NCBI GenBank assembly: GCA_017437005.1
Contig: JAFSBZ010000026.1
Coordinates: forward strand, 55,352-119,351
Direction of reading: 5' to 3'
Source of the DNA: Clostridia bacterium
GTDB taxonomy: Bacteria > Bacillota > Clostridia > Oscillospirales > Acutalibacteraceae
DNA length: 64,000 nucleotides
In this document: positions 1 to 8,143 of the stretch, one piece after another
Position numbering within the stretch: the stretch's first letter is position 1
How the letters are laid out: each line of letters opens with the position of its first letter
The notes under the pieces: generated by a model
Seen by the model: only the letters and a program-made list of their open reading frames with translations
Told to the model about the DNA's origin: nothing
The model's database searches: none
Made by a program: the position numbers and the translations under genes

Positions 1-276
1 TATGAGCACGTACCTCAAAATGTTTCAAAGGCTACTACGCTTAAAATACTATGTGAAAAGTTAAATATACAAAAGGGCTGTTGTTTCGCAATAGGCGATT
101 ACTACAACGATCTTGAAATGATAAAAGTAGCCGATATAGGCGCGGCTTTGTACGACTCTCCCAACAATGTCAAAGCAGCAGCCGACACGGTAGTGTGCGA
201 TGCACAAAACGGCGCAGTCGCCGATTTTATAGATTATCTTACCGAAAGGAAATTAAACAATGGAAGCAACATTTAA
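1..276 (+). CDS. Cof-type HAD-superfamily phosphatase, 3' part only
   Basis: Reading frame 1 is open from the window edge to a TAA at 274-276, so only the last 91 codons are present. The stretch GDYYNDLEMIKVADIG is HAD motif IV (GDxxND), which binds Mg2+ in Cof-like hydrolases, and is followed by the usual A-L-x-x-S/N-x-x-x-x-V-K-x-x-A-D tail. This family dephosphorylates small cytosolic substrates such as sugar phosphates or flavin phosphates; the substrate cannot be told from this fragment. The gene overlaps the start of the downstream transketolase subunit by 17 bp, which suggests translational coupling. The nucleophile motif lies outside the window. Confidence 0.85.
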   Translation, partial: YEHVPQNVSKATTLKILCEKLNIQKGCCFAIGDYYNDLEMIKVADIGAALYDSPNNVKAAADTVVCDAQNGAVADFIDYLTERKLNNGSNI

Positions 277-1096
277 AAGACAGTTAGAAGAAATTGCTTG
301 CAAGGTGCGTATTGGTATTATCGAGGGCGTACACGCGGCAAAGGCGGGTCATCCCGGCGGTTCACTCTCTATAGCCGAGATACTTACATATCTTTATTTT
401 AAAGAGATGAATATTGACCCCTCTAATCCAAAAGACGAGAAACGTGATAGATTTGTTCTTTCAAAAGGACACGCGGCTCCTGCTCTTTATGCTACACTTG
501 CTCTTCGTGGATTTTTCCCCGTAGACGAGCTTATTACCCTTCGTCAGATAGGTTCTCGACTTCAAGGCCATCCCGATATGAAAAATATCCCCGGTGTTGA
601 TATGTCAACCGGCTCTCTTGGTCAGGGCATCTCAACCGCTGTTGGTATGGCGCTTTCAAGTAAGCATTTCGGTGATAATTATAATGTTTATACAATTCTC
701 GGTGACGGTGAAATAGAAGAAGGTCAGGTTTGGGAGGCGGCAATGTTTGCTGCTAACAAAAAACTTTCTAACCTTACTGCATTTATTGACCTTAACAATT
801 TACAAATTGATGGTACTATTGATGAAGTAAACAGCGCTAAGCCTATTGACAAAAAGTTTGAGGCTTTTGGTTGGCACGTAATTACCATTGGCGGTCACGA
901 TTACGACGCTATCGAAGCTGCTCTCGCCGAGGCAAAAACCGTTGATAAGCCTGTTGCAATTATTGCTAACACCACAAAGGGTAAGGGCGTATCTTATATG
1001 GAAAACGCAGTTAACTGGCACGGCGCCGCTCCTAATGACGAGCTATATGCCGTGGCTATGGAAGAACTTACAGCAGCACTTGCTGCATTTAATTAA
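260..1096 (+). CDS. Transketolase, N-terminal (ThDP-binding) subunit
   Basis: 278 aa, the usual length of the N-terminal half in organisms with split transketolase. Together with the next gene it moves two-carbon ketol units between sugar phosphates in the non-oxidative pentose phosphate pathway (cytosol, thiamine diphosphate dependent). Visible motifs: GHPGGSLS near residue 30, SKGHAAPALYA near 68, and the ThDP/Mg2+ motif GDGEIEEGQ near 149 followed by LNNLQ. The ATG overlaps the end of the upstream phosphatase gene; AGGAAA a few bases upstream is a modest ribosome binding site. The gap to the C-terminal subunit is 13 bp, so the two are cotranscribed. Confidence 0.97.
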   Translation: MEATFKRQLEEIACKVRIGIIEGVHAAKAGHPGGSLSIAEILTYLYFKEMNIDPSNPKDEKRDRFVLSKGHAAPALYATLALRGFFPVDELITLRQIGSRLQGHPDMKNIPGVDMSTGSLGQGISTAVGMALSSKHFGDNYNVYTILGDGEIEEGQVWEAAMFAANKKLSNLTAFIDLNNLQIDGTIDEVNSAKPIDKKFEAFGWHVITIGGHDYDAIEAALAEAKTVDKPVAIIANTTKGKGVSYMENAVNWHGAAPNDELYAVAMEELTAALAAFN

Positions 1097-1109
1097 GGGG
1101 GTGGCTAAA

Positions 1110-2057
1110 ATGGCAGATATTAAAACAGTTGCGACACGTGTAGGCTTTGGCGAAACTTTGGTAGAGCTTGGCGCCGAGCGTGACGATTTTATTGTAATGG
1201 ACGCTGACCTTGCGGCCGCCACACAAACAGGCAAATTTAAAAAGGCATACCCCGAGCGTTTTTATAACTGCGGTATTGCCGAGCAAAATATGGTAAGCAT
1301 TGCGGCAGGTATTGCAGCTACCGGCAAAAAGGTAGTAGTAAGCTCGTTTGCTATGTTTGCGGCAGGTCGTGCTTTTGAGCAGGTTCGCAACTCTGTTGGT
1401 TACCCACACCTTAATGTAATTATCGGTGCTACCCACGCGGGTATTTCGGTTGGTGAAGATGGTGCTACACACCAATGTAACGAGGACATCGCTCTTATGC
1501 GTACAATCCCCGGTATGACAATTATTAACCCTGCTGATGATACTGAGGCTAGACTTGCTGTTCGCGCGGCATTTGAGTGTGACGGTCCTGTTTATATGCG
1601 ATTTGGCCGTCTTGCAGTACCGGTTGTTTTTGACGAAACTTATGATTTTAAAATTGGTAAGGGTGTTGAGCTTCGCGAGGGTAACGACGTTACCATTATT
1701 GCTACAGGTCTTATGGTTAAAGAAGCACTCGAAGCTTACGACCTTCTTAAAGCAGAGGGTATAAACGCTCGCATTATCAATATGGCTACAATTAAGCCTA
1801 TTGACCGTGATATTATAATCAAAGCAGCAAAAGAGACAGGCGCCATCGTTACTGCCGAAGAGCATTCGGTAATTGGTGGTTTAGGTTCTGCTGTGAGCGA
1901 GGTTGTTTGCGAAACAGTACCTGTACCTGTTGTAAAGCTCGGTGTTTATGACGTTTACGGTCACTCAGGCCCTGCTGTAAAGCTCTTGGACGAATTTGGC
2001 CTTCGCGCTGTAAACATTGTAGAAAAAGCAAAGGCCGCTATAGCACTTAAAAAGTAA
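1110..2057 (+). CDS. Transketolase, C-terminal subunit
   Basis: 315 aa; carries the pyrimidine-binding and C-terminal domains that complete the enzyme encoded upstream. GIAEQNMVSIAAGIA holds the catalytic Glu that activates ThDP, and VGEDGATHQ is the conserved loop of this subunit. The start is ATG 1110, preceded by AAGGGGGTGG at good spacing; an in-frame upstream opening from 888 lies inside the first subunit and is not used. The last 117 bp (1941-2057) reappear in diverged form at 4753-4869 on the far side of an AT-rich three-gene insert. Confidence 0.97.
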   Translation: MADIKTVATRVGFGETLVELGAERDDFIVMDADLAAATQTGKFKKAYPERFYNCGIAEQNMVSIAAGIAATGKKVVVSSFAMFAAGRAFEQVRNSVGYPHLNVIIGATHAGISVGEDGATHQCNEDIALMRTIPGMTIINPADDTEARLAVRAAFECDGPVYMRFGRLAVPVVFDETYDFKIGKGVELREGNDVTIIATGLMVKEALEAYDLLKAEGINARIINMATIKPIDRDIIIKAAKETGAIVTAEEHSVIGGLGSAVSEVVCETVPVPVVKLGVYDVYGHSGPAVKLLDEFGLRAVNIVEKAKAAIALKK

Positions 2058-2090
2058 TGCACAATTCATAATGCATAATGCACAATTAAA

Positions 2091-2119
2091 GGCTTGGAGA
2101 TTTTCTCCAAGCCTTTTTT
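2091..2119 (+). terminator. Rho-independent terminator after transketolase
   Basis: A perfect 10-bp stem, GGCTTGGAGA with TCTCCAAGCC, a TTT loop and a run of six T. It lies 33 bp after the transketolase stop and ends the tkt operon on the plus strand. The 65 bp that follow hold a GGTGCTTAAGCACC palindrome (2167-2180), probably the 3' end of the opposing lipoprotein transcript. Confidence 0.9.
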
Positions 2120-2185
2120 AACCATCAATCAGAGCATCGATCAGAGAACACCGTCCCCTGATTGCCCGGTGCTTAAGCACCTTTA

Positions 2186-3112
2186 TTATTGCAAAATATT
2201 TGTAATTTCTGTTACATTGTAATCTGCTTTTATTTGAGTTACATTAGAGTTGATTAAACTTTCCATATTATTAGAATCAACATTGTATTCAAACGATAAA
2301 CTTTTGGGGTCGTCTTCTCCCCAACCAATTATTCCGTCGGGATAACGAACAATATTTTTTGCTACAATGGAAAAATATCTTTTCTGAAAAGATGTGTCAT
2401 AATGTCCCATTAATTCAATTTCGTGAGTGAAAACAATTTTGTTAAAGCAAATTTCTTTCGAATATGTATCATAAGACTTCATCTTTAAAGAGCAAAAAAA
2501 CACTTTATCCTTTTGAGGTTCTCTACTATCTTTGTACAATTCTGACCATCCCAAAGAATCATAAATATTCCAAGCTCCCAAATTTGAATTAGCAGAAAAT
2601 GAGGTAATTGACTTTAAATAATCATCAACCTCTGTTTTCAAAACAGATAAATCCATATCATCGGTTAATTCAGTTATGTATTCGGGTACATTTTCAACTT
2701 TATAACCTTTGGTAGTTGAAGTTAAATAATATTCCTGTTCGTCAACATTTGGATTTTTTAATGTCGCATAAACAGTAACTTCCTCGTTAATTTTAAAATG
2801 TTTTTCGGTAGTAATAATATCATATGGCTCCACTGAATATTCTACATTTAATTGGACATCTTCGTTACATCTAGAATTATTAAAAGAAATAGTACAAAAC
2901 GGAGAAATGCCATCAAATTCAACAACCAATCCCTCAAATGGGTCAAGCGGAGTACCTTTGGTAGAGGATAACATATTATTCTTATCTTCCTCATTTTTAT
3001 AGTTATCATTTCTTAAATCTTTAACATATTTATTTTTTTGTACGCAACCACATACGCTTATTAACGCTACAACTAACAATATGGAAAGTATCGCCTTTAT
3101 GTACTTTTTCAT
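2186..3112 (-). CDS. Predicted lipoprotein of unknown function
   Basis: 308 aa. The N-terminus has Lys residues, a hydrophobic stretch and the lipobox-like sequence ISVCGC near residue 22, so it is probably a lipid-anchored extracytoplasmic protein. The rest is polar and beta-rich (many Glu/Asp/Tyr/Asn) with no motif I recognise. It is the last gene of a three-gene minus-strand cluster and overlaps the preceding gene by 4 bp (ATGA type), a sign of translational coupling. It is visibly more AT-rich than the transketolase genes next to it. The partners carry zinc ribbons and membrane helices, so a shared envelope role is likely; that is inference. Confidence 0.75.
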   Translation of the reverse strand: MKKYIKAILSILLVVALISVCGCVQKNKYVKDLRNDNYKNEEDKNNMLSSTKGTPLDPFEGLVVEFDGISPFCTISFNNSRCNEDVQLNVEYSVEPYDIITTEKHFKINEEVTVYATLKNPNVDEQEYYLTSTTKGYKVENVPEYITELTDDMDLSVLKTEVDDYLKSITSFSANSNLGAWNIYDSLGWSELYKDSREPQKDKVFFCSLKMKSYDTYSKEICFNKIVFTHEIELMGHYDTSFQKRYFSIVAKNIVRYPDGIIGWGEDDPKSLSFEYNVDSNNMESLINSNVTQIKADYNVTEITNILQ

Positions 3113-3750
3113 TGTTTTTCTAACTCCTTATCTTTTTTATTTTTCTTTTTAATTGTTGAAGAAAACTTAAATGTTGTTACTACAAGTGCTATAGTATCAA
3201 GATTTAACAGCCAACCCCAAAAAGTTAATGAATAATTTATAAATTCATTATTATTACTTTCTATGAAATTGCCCACATTTAAAAACATAATTAATAGAAA
3301 TGCGATAACGGAAATAATTTTTGTAGGTATTATATATATTGATTTATATATACTTTTTTTAATTAATGGTATTACCATAAAAATCTCGGCAAAAATAATA
3401 GCCAATATACCGATAAATATTAAAAAACCAATAAAAGGAATTTCCTTCGCAAGCATCAATAAAACATCTTTAAATACCGAAGATGTTTCGGAATAAATGT
3501 TTTGCCCAGTAATATTTTCAGAAAACTTATAGTTTTCACACATTGATAAAAACGGGTTAAGTATCAAAAGAAACATGGTTGAAATTAACCACTTTTTTGC
3601 ATTGCCTATTGGTAAGAAAAAATCCATTAATTTTTTATAAAAATTATATATGTTTTTAGGTGTTGGGCTTGGGCATTTTACATCATTGCCACAAAAGTTA
3701 CAGTATTTAGCATCATCATTAATTTCTTTTCCGCAATTCTTACAAAACAT
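3109..3750 (-). CDS. Zinc-ribbon membrane protein
   Basis: 213 aa from ATG 3750, chosen because AAAGGAGA stands 7 bases upstream; the longer opening to 3816 would overlap the previous gene. The N-terminus is a small zinc ribbon, CKNCG...CNFCG (residues 3-20), then a linker and about four hydrophobic segments (near residues 55, 100, 130 and 170) and a Lys-rich tail. Such ribbon-plus-helices proteins are common in Firmicutes and have no established function. Middle gene of the insert; 19 bp after the preceding gene and overlapping the lipoprotein gene. Confidence 0.75.
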   Translation of the reverse strand: MFCKNCGKEINDDAKYCNFCGNDVKCPSPTPKNIYNFYKKLMDFFLPIGNAKKWLISTMFLLILNPFLSMCENYKFSENITGQNIYSETSSVFKDVLLMLAKEIPFIGFLIFIGILAIIFAEIFMVIPLIKKSIYKSIYIIPTKIISVIAFLLIMFLNVGNFIESNNNEFINYSLTFWGWLLNLDTIALVVTTFKFSSTIKKKNKKDKELEKQ

Positions 3751-3769
3751 AGTTTGTTCTCCTTTATAA

Positions 3770-4384
3770 TCATGAATTTTTGAAATACCATCTTCCATCG
3801 AGTTTGACCAATTCAACGGTGCCTATGGCATTGTCTTTTCCTTCATCAAAAGAAAAAGAAATGTCCGCAGAAGCAGTATCTTTTTCAACGGTTATATCGT
3901 AAACGGATATATAAACATCTTCATCTTCAGATATTCCTACTGCACCTAATGACCATAAGTCCTTTAAATTAATCGAGCCTAAAAGTGATGACCCAACATT
4001 TAACAAAGCGTTCATTTGATTTTGTGCAGATGGTTCAAAACAAGCTATCATTTTTTCATAATCACCTTCATTAATCGAAATGGCTAATGTATTGGTTAAT
4101 TCAATAATTTTATCTTCATCACTTTTATGAAAAACTGTAAAACAAAGTGTGAACACGAGTGTCAGTAGAATAATTCCTACACCAATCTTTTTTGGGGAAA
4201 GTTTCTTAAAGAACACACATTTTTCACCGAAAAAATCAATAGTTTTTTTAATAAGGGGGTTTGTAAGTTGAATGATTTTTTGTATCGTAACTTTAGCTGA
4301 ATTATTACCATACAATTTTTTTCCGCATTCTTCACAAAACAAAGAACATTCATTGTTCTCCTTGCCACATTTTGAACAATACAT
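3770..4384 (-). CDS. Zinc-ribbon, single-helix protein with extracytoplasmic domain
   Basis: 204 aa. Residues 1-22 form a zinc ribbon (CSKCG...CEECG), a transmembrane helix lies near residues 70-88, and the C-terminal 110 residues resemble the NTF2-like/DUF4878 type of fold (phrases such as AISINEGDYEKMIACFEP and LVKLDGRWYF). The layout suggests a cytosolic ribbon and an outward-facing domain. First gene of the cluster, beginning 57 bp after the structured leader RNA, from which it is presumably transcribed. The domain assignment is by eye and tentative. Confidence 0.75.
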   Translation of the reverse strand: MYCSKCGKENNECSLFCEECGKKLYGNNSAKVTIQKIIQLTNPLIKKTIDFFGEKCVFFKKLSPKKIGVGIILLTLVFTLCFTVFHKSDEDKIIELTNTLAISINEGDYEKMIACFEPSAQNQMNALLNVGSSLLGSINLKDLWSLGAVGISEDEDVYISVYDITVEKDTASADISFSFDEGKDNAIGTVELVKLDGRWYFKNS

Positions 4385-4440
4385 AAATTTTTACCTCGTT
4401 TCATTATTAGTTATCAGTAAAATTAGATTTTATACCTCCT

Positions 4441-4658
4441 AAAACAAAAAAGTGCGACAACCGAAGTTGTCGCACTGAAAAATGCAAACTCCGATTGTCG
4501 CCAAACAAATTTAAATAGAATTAGAGCAACTATGCCATAACCATTTAATGGAATTTGCGTTTTTACCAAATTCTAAAAAGATTATGACAAAAAAGGGGTA
4601 TATTATTCCCGCAAAAGAAAAAGACACCACTAATTCTATTTATTAAATTTGTTTGGCA
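4441..4658 (-). ncRNA. Structured leader RNA ending in a terminator (copy 1)
   Basis: On the minus strand a sigma-A promoter (4665-4693) is followed by about 215 nt of strongly structured sequence. A long closing stem pairs 4630-4657 with 4500-4524 (GCCAAACAAATTTAA with its complement, plus AGAATTAG). An inner hairpin GAATTTG/CAAATTC presents the loop GTAAAAACG. The closing stem is followed by GCATTTTTCAGTG (4473-4485) and a 10-bp stem capped by TTCG with a T-rich tail (4441-4475). The first zinc-ribbon gene begins 57 bp further on. A homologous element with different stem sequence but the same layout lies at 32661-32836. No known riboswitch class was recognised: there is no T-box GGTGG sequence, and a 6S-like RNA is possible but less likely given the position in front of genes. 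Confidence 0.65.
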
Positions 4659-4664
4659 AGTGTT

Positions 4665-4693
4665 AGTATATCACAAAATCCAAATAAAATCAA
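4665..4693 (-). promoter_or_regulatory. Sigma-A promoter of structured leader RNA copy 1
   Basis: Minus strand: TTGATT (4688-4693), 17-bp spacer, TATACT (4665-4670). The expected start is near 4658, exactly where the closing stem of the RNA begins. Confidence 0.75.
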
Positions 4694-4752
4694 TACAATA
4701 TCAAAGTTTTCAAGGTAAGGCAGGAATATCCATCATACTTTTTGTGTTTTTT

Positions 4753-4869
4753 GGTGTATACGATCAGTTTGGTCATTCAGGCCCTGCTGTAAAGCTCTTG
4801 GACGAATTTGGTCTTAGAGCGGTTAACATTGTAGAAAAAGCAAAGGCTGCAATCGCGCTTAAAAAGTAA
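4753..4869 (+). pseudogene. Duplicated 3' end of transketolase C-terminal gene
   Basis: 117 bp, colinear and in frame with 1941-2057, coding for the last 38 residues of the transketolase C-terminal subunit and its stop codon. The middle (GGCCCTGCTGTAAAGCTC and onwards) is identical over more than 30 bp, while flanking parts differ, mostly at third codon positions (VYDQF replaces VYDVY). There is no start or ribosome binding site and no upstream tkt sequence. It is therefore a remnant, and with the intact copy it brackets the AT-rich insert. This resembles the outcome of integration into, and restoration of, a gene's 3' end, or a recombination scar. Confidence 0.9.
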
Positions 4870-4880
4870 TTTATAAATTA

Positions 4881-4912
4881 AAAAGCATCTACAAATTTTT
4901 GTAGATGCTTTT
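4881..4912. terminator. Bidirectional terminator
   Basis: AAAAGCATCTACAAA pairs with TTTGTAGATGCTTTT, giving A- and T-tracts on both sides. It sits between the convergent tkt remnant and the EamA transporter gene and can serve both strands. It may be the original terminator of the transketolase operon. Confidence 0.85.
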
Positions 4913-4916
4913 ATTT

Positions 4917-5846
4917 TTATGCGTTCTTCTTTTTAAAAAACTCGGGTATTTGCGCCAAAACTATTGCGGCAAACACAAGTATGCAACCAATAATTTCATT
5001 GCCCTTTAACGCGTTGCCCGAAATTACCCAGCCACCCAAGGCGGCAAATACGCTTTCAAGGCTCATAGAAAGCGATGCAATTGCAGGCTCTGCATATTTT
5101 TGGCCTACTATTTGTAACGTGTAGGCAATTCCACTCGATACAATACCCATATATAAAATTTCTGGTATTACTGAAATGATATTTTGAAGGTTTATCAAAT
5201 CAAGTTCAAATACAAGTGCCATTATACCCGATATGATTGCGGCAAACACAAACTGAAATGCCGAAAGTCGCACACCGCCTATGGCATCGCAATATTTATC
5301 AATTATAATAATATGTAATGAAAAAGTAAATGTGCAACCAAGCACCAACATATCGGCAAGGTAAAAGCCGCCCACACCTTCAAAAAGGCACAGCATATAG
5401 AATCCGCAAATTGCCACAAGTGCCGAAATCCAAACTATTATTGGTACTTTTTTCTTTACAAAAACCGATAGTATAGGAACAACTATAACGTAAAGCGCTG
5501 TAATAAATCCCGAACGTGCTTCCACAGGTGCGCCGTCAGGGTAGGCGGCAATACCAAACTGTTGAAAATTGGTGGAAACGGCAAGTGCTAAGCCGCACAA
5601 GATGCCGCCTGTAAGCAAAAGTTTTTTGTTAATTGTTTTAGGAACAATGATATAGTCTTTGTTTTTTATGGACATTACAGCCATAAATCCAAACAAAAAT
5701 AGTGCGCCTATAATTGAACGTAGACAATTAAAGGTAAAGGGCGGTATTTTATCTGCGGCTCGGTTTTGCACTACAAAGGCAAGGCCCCACAACAGCGCCG
5801 CAAGGCAGAGTATAAGACTACCCTTTAAATTGCTTTTTTTAGTCAT
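4917..5846 (-). CDS. DMT-superfamily (EamA) permease
   Basis: 309 aa, the typical length, with ten hydrophobic segments arranged as two EamA repeats (roughly residues 10-145 and 160-300). The sequences AALLWGLAFVVQ near the start and EPAIASLSMSLESVFAALGG in the second repeat are characteristic of the family. Members export or import small metabolites such as amino acids or nucleosides; the substrate is not predictable here. The gene overlaps the 3' end of tex by 8 bp, so it is probably translated from the same mRNA. Its 3' end is set by the bidirectional terminator. Confidence 0.92.
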   Translation of the reverse strand: MTKKSNLKGSLILCLAALLWGLAFVVQNRAADKIPPFTFNCLRSIIGALFLFGFMAVMSIKNKDYIIVPKTINKKLLLTGGILCGLALAVSTNFQQFGIAAYPDGAPVEARSGFITALYVIVVPILSVFVKKKVPIIVWISALVAICGFYMLCLFEGVGGFYLADMLVLGCTFTFSLHIIIIDKYCDAIGGVRLSAFQFVFAAIISGIMALVFELDLINLQNIISVIPEILYMGIVSSGIAYTLQIVGQKYAEPAIASLSMSLESVFAALGGWVISGNALKGNEIIGCILVFAAIVLAQIPEFFKKKNA

Positions 5847-8001
5847 TATTTAATTTGTCCTTTCTCATCGTGAGGGAAATACGCTTTTTGGCGGGCTCTA
5901 CCGAAAGCACCCAAACGGTTACAATATCGCCGACCTTTAGCACTTCTGACGGATGCTTTATAAAGCGGTTGGTTATTTGAGAGATATGAACAAGTCCGTC
6001 TTGATGAACACCAATATCTACAAACGCGCCAAAATCTATTACGTTACGCACAGTACCTGTAAGCTCCATACCGGGTTTTAGGTCTTCCATACTCATTATA
6101 TCTTGACGTAGCATCGGCTTTGGTAACTCATCACGTGGGTCACGGCCTGGTTTTTCAAGTTCTTTTGCAATATCTATAAGTGTTGGCACACCAATACAAA
6201 GTTCTTCTGCTATAGTCTCTGTGCCGCGCGTTTCGAGTTGCTCGGTAATACCGCTGATTTTGCGCTCGGCAACATCCTTTTCACTAAATCCGCAAAGCTT
6301 TAAAAGACGGGTCGCGGCATCGTAGCTTTCGGGGTGAACACTTGTGTTGTCAAGTGCCTTTTTGCCACCGATTATACGCAAAAAGCCTGCGCATTGCTCA
6401 AATGCTTTTGGTCCTAATTTGGAAACCTTTTTAAGCTGTGCGCGGTCGGTAAACACACCGTTTTCTTCGCGGTAAGCAACAATGTTTTTGGCGATTGCCG
6501 AATTTATACCCGACACGCGCGAAAGTAGTTGCACCGATGCTGTGTTAAGGTCAACACCTACCGAGTTTACACAGTATTCAACAACACCGTCAAGGCTTGT
6601 AGCAAGTTCACGCTCGGGCATATCGTGTTGATATTGACCAACACCAATAGCCTTGGGTTCTATTTTTACAAGCTCTGCCAACGGGTCTTGCATACGGCGA
6701 GCAATAGATACCGCACTTCTGAGCGCTACGTCAAACTGTGGGAATTCTTCGGCGGCGAGTTTAGAAGCCGAGTATACACTCGCTCCCGCTTCGCTTACTA
6801 CCATATAGTTTAGTCCGTCGTCAATTTCCTTTATAACCTCGGCGGCAAAGCACTCGGTTTCGTGACTTGCGGTACCGTTACCGATAGCAAATGTGCGAAC
6901 ATTATGCTTTTTAACAAGATTTTTAATGATTTTCTTTGCTTCTTCAATTTTGTTGTGAGGGGGCACGGGGTAAATAACGCCCGTGTCAAGCACTTTGCCT
7001 GTACCGTCAACAACTGCTACCTTACAACCGGTACGATAACCTGGGTCAAGACCTATCGTTACGGTATCTTTTACAGGTGGTTGCATAAGCAATTGCTGTA
7101 GGTTTTGTGAAAATACTTTTATTGCGTCAGCGCTTGCCTTATCTGTAAGCGCATTTCTCATTTCACGCTCGATAGAGGGGAATATAAGTCGGGTGTACGC
7201 ATCTTCTGCCGCCGCCTTTACAACCGCAGTACAGGGTGAACCTTCTTTGATGTGGTCGCGAGAGATTATAAACATAGCTTTTTCGTGATCAAACTCTACC
7301 GAAACCTTTAAAAAATCTTCCTTTTCACCACGGTTTATAGCAAGAACGCGGTGGTTTGCAATTTTTGAAAGCGGTTCTTCAAACTCCTTATACATTTCGT
7401 AAACGTCGAGTTCTTCGCCCGCGGCACGTACTACGAGCTTACCGTGTGCCATACACACAAAGCGCATACGCTTACGTATGTCGGCGTCATCACTTATCAT
7501 TTCGGCAATAATATCCATAGCGCCCTGTAAAGCGTCTTCTGCGGTTTCTACTTGGAGCTCCTCGTTTATATATTCTTTTGCAAGCTCAAGTGGTTCGGCG
7601 CTATCTGGAGATTGGGCATATATTAAATCGGCAAGGGGAGAAAGCCCCTTTTCTTTTGCAACCGAGGCTCGTGTTTTACGCTTTTTCTTGTAAGGACGAT
7701 AAAGGTCATCAAGCTCGGTAAGAGTTGCGGCAGCATCAATTGCGGCGGCAAGCTCTTCGGTCAAAGCGCCTTGCTCTTCTATAGCGGCTTTATATTTTTC
7801 GGCAGTTTCCTGTAGGTTGCGTAAATAAGCCAGCCTTTCGGAAAGCGCACGTAAAATTTGGTCATCAAGACTACCGGTAACCTCTTTACGATAACGGGCA
7901 ATAAAGGGCACGGTATTGCCTTCGTCAAGTAATTTTACAGCGGCTTCTACCTGCCAAAGTTTTAAATTTAATTCATTTGTTAGTTTTTCAATAACGTTCA
8001 T
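5839..8001 (-). CDS. tex: Tex-family S1 RNA-binding protein
   Basis: 720 aa, full length for Tex. Order of parts: helical N-terminal region (1-190), YqgF/RNase H-like domain near 320-450 (TIGLDPGYRTGCKVAVVD), helix-hairpin-helix repeats near 490-560 (RVSGINSAIAKNIVAYRE), and a C-terminal S1 domain (about 640-715, GTVRNVIDFGAFVDIGVH). Tex is a conserved cytosolic protein tied to transcription and RNA metabolism. ATG 8001 is preceded by GAGAAAAG. It shares the 142-bp divergent intergenic region with sufC and is cotranscribed with the overlapping EamA gene. Confidence 0.97.
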   Translation of the reverse strand: MNVIEKLTNELNLKLWQVEAAVKLLDEGNTVPFIARYRKEVTGSLDDQILRALSERLAYLRNLQETAEKYKAAIEEQGALTEELAAAIDAAATLTELDDLYRPYKKKRKTRASVAKEKGLSPLADLIYAQSPDSAEPLELAKEYINEELQVETAEDALQGAMDIIAEMISDDADIRKRMRFVCMAHGKLVVRAAGEELDVYEMYKEFEEPLSKIANHRVLAINRGEKEDFLKVSVEFDHEKAMFIISRDHIKEGSPCTAVVKAAAEDAYTRLIFPSIEREMRNALTDKASADAIKVFSQNLQQLLMQPPVKDTVTIGLDPGYRTGCKVAVVDGTGKVLDTGVIYPVPPHNKIEEAKKIIKNLVKKHNVRTFAIGNGTASHETECFAAEVIKEIDDGLNYMVVSEAGASVYSASKLAAEEFPQFDVALRSAVSIARRMQDPLAELVKIEPKAIGVGQYQHDMPERELATSLDGVVEYCVNSVGVDLNTASVQLLSRVSGINSAIAKNIVAYREENGVFTDRAQLKKVSKLGPKAFEQCAGFLRIIGGKKALDNTSVHPESYDAATRLLKLCGFSEKDVAERKISGITEQLETRGTETIAEELCIGVPTLIDIAKELEKPGRDPRDELPKPMLRQDIMSMEDLKPGMELTGTVRNVIDFGAFVDIGVHQDGLVHISQITNRFIKHPSEVLKVGDIVTVWVLSVEPAKKRISLTMRKDKLNND

Positions 8002-8080
8002 AATCTTTTCTCCGTATAAGGTTTTGTATATTTATTGTGCGTATTATACCATAAAAGATATTATTTAGTAAATAATAATA

Positions 8081-8109
8081 TTGCTTTTTTATGACAAAAA
8101 TTGTATAAT
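8081..8109 (+). promoter_or_regulatory. Promoter of the sufC-sufB pair
   Basis: TTGCTT (8081-8086), 17-bp spacer, TATAAT (8104-8109), followed by GGAGGAAG just before ATG 8144. No IscR-like palindrome was recognised nearby. Confidence 0.7.
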
Positions 8110-8143
8110 ACCTATGTATGTACACCAAAAATGGAGGAAGTAA

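Noticed and set aside
1089-1865. Long open frame antisense to the transketolase C-terminal gene (258 codons)
   Set aside because: It lies entirely opposite a clear enzyme gene, has no ribosome binding site, and its product looks like a mirrored low-complexity translation rich in Asn, Cys and Lys.
4441-4658. T-box leader or known riboswitch
   Set aside because: No GGTGG-type T-box sequence, no specifier loop, and the downstream genes are not amino-acid or tRNA-synthetase genes; no other class was recognised.
4660-4869. Independent small protein gene at the tkt remnant
   Set aside because: The frame begins in the promoter of the opposite-strand RNA, has no RBS, and only its last 38 codons are meaningful (tkt remnant).
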